Source: Anaspis maculata
Taxonomy: Eukaryota > Arthropoda > Insecta > Coleoptera > Scraptiidae
Direction of reading: 5' to 3'
Assembly: GCA_949128115.1 (NCBI GenBank)
Contig: OX421968.1
Coordinates: 1,178,001 to 1,242,000 of the forward strand
DNA: 64,000 bases
The translations under genes and the position numbers were made by a program. Shown here piece by piece: positions 63,801 to 64,000 of the stretch; position 1 is the first letter of the stretch; every line of letters starts with the position of its first letter. The notes beneath the pieces are model-generated. The model made no database searches. It saw nothing but the letters and a program-made list of their open reading frames with translations, and was not told the origin of the DNA.

Positions 63801-64000
63801 TGCGTGAGTATTTACCATTACAAATGAATATTTGACAAATTATTAACAAAGACGTCCTCTTCACGGGCAAGTGTCAATAACTGGAGAACGGAGCATAGAA
63901 GAAGAGAACTGATAGATGCTTTCGATTGCTATTACCATTTCAAACAATCTGAAACCGTTTTCGAATCGATCGGACAAAGTCGAGGTTTTCCAGTGAAATT
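53800..64000 (+). repeat. 4954-bp (16-monomer) unit with a 1240-bp (4-monomer) expansion
   Basis: The GGGGTTGACAAGG marker (53825, 58779), GACGTTCTCT (54247, 59201), GAGTCTTTACC (55755, 60709) and the GTG-initiated frame (56108, 61062) are all 4954 bp apart. The four-monomer segment around 61062 is then repeated at 62302 (1240 bp), and a rare CGCGTGAC change at 56961 recurs at 63155 (4954 + 1240). A local mismatch near 55.38/60.33 kb shows later exchange. Confidence 0.82.
58405..58460 (+). repeat. Satellite monomer with 8-bp linker deletion
   Basis: The linker reads TTGCAAGGCGGCAAAATC, lacking 8 bp against TTGCAAGGCTATAACAAGGC. This is the only copy of this deletion in the window. It accounts for the 4954-bp offset being 6 bp short of 16 x 310 once two 1-bp insertions are added. 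Confidence 0.8.

Larger units (their letters stand above)
6999..64000 (+). repeat. 310-bp satellite array, about 184 monomers, open at the right end
   Basis: This is an uninterrupted head-to-tail array. Successive GTGACAGGG starts lie at 7031, 7341, 7651, 7961 and 8271, all 310 bp apart. The usual exceptions are 299, 302, 307, 311 and 314 bp, explained by indels in one short segment. Landmarks in order are GTGACAGGGTTGTATCGTCA, ATCACGTGAC, CCCTGCGTGAGTATTTACC, GAATATTTGACAAATTATTA, GACGTCCTC, CACGGGCAAGTGTC, GAGCATAGAAGAAGAGAACT, CGATCGGACAAAGTCGAGG, and CAAGGC-linker-CAAGGC. Monomers differ at a limited set of linked sites. No other element, gene or gap interrupts the 57 kb. A period of 310 is not divisible by 3, and stop codons occur in nearly every copy, so it does not encode a repeat protein. 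Confidence 0.98.

Noticed and set aside
6999..64000. 310-bp period as a nucleosome-phased unit
   Set aside because: It is near but not equal to two nucleosome repeats, and nothing in the sequence alone shows positioning.

Overview
The window looks like repeat-dominated nuclear DNA from an animal, most likely an arthropod and probably an insect. The reasons are a non-LTR (jockey/R1-like) reverse transcriptase, a tRNA-derived SINE, hAT-like and TA-flanked non-autonomous DNA transposons, and a very long satellite with higher-order structure. I cannot name the species. I see no intact host protein gene. The only real protein-coding remnants belong to retrotransposons.

Left part (1 to about 6998) is a nest of mobile elements. 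A minus-strand LINE reverse transcriptase lies in three pieces, 5015-5340, 3405-3781 and 1-787, read in that order. Two non-autonomous DNA transposons split it, each flanked by an 8-bp target duplication. One is a 2617-bp element (788-3404) that carries two TTGCAC minisatellites, a tRNA-type SINE, a stretch rich in ATGGCGG motifs and a long hairpin. The other is a 1233-bp element (3782-5014) with terminal inverted repeats of about 150 bp and a captured 3' end of a second LINE. With one duplication copy removed, the LINE frame is continuous across both junctions, so the boundaries are firm. AT-rich old repeat sequence follows, then a 750-bp fold-back element (6118-6867) with nested CAGGGTG palindromes.

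Right part (about 6999 to 64000, 89% of the window) is one uninterrupted tandem satellite of about 184 monomers of about 310 bp, all in the same orientation. It is still running at the window end. A diverged inverted monomer fragment abuts its left edge. Monomers belong to a few linked-variant classes and are arranged in nested higher-order repeats: about 620 bp, 934 bp, 1240 bp, 1550 bp, 2782 bp, 4954 bp, 11,784 bp and roughly 12-14 kb. Rare substitutions and small indels recur at exactly these spacings. Because 310 is not a multiple of 3 and most monomers hold stops, the array is non-coding. The short open frames in a few monomers begin at GTG and are artefacts.

There is no gene network to describe. 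The interest lies in how the array was amplified, in its possible sequence signals (a CACGTG E-box and a GTGAGTAT donor-like site in nearly every monomer), and in the layered insertion history at its border. No conventional promoter, riboswitch, CRISPR array or rRNA was found.
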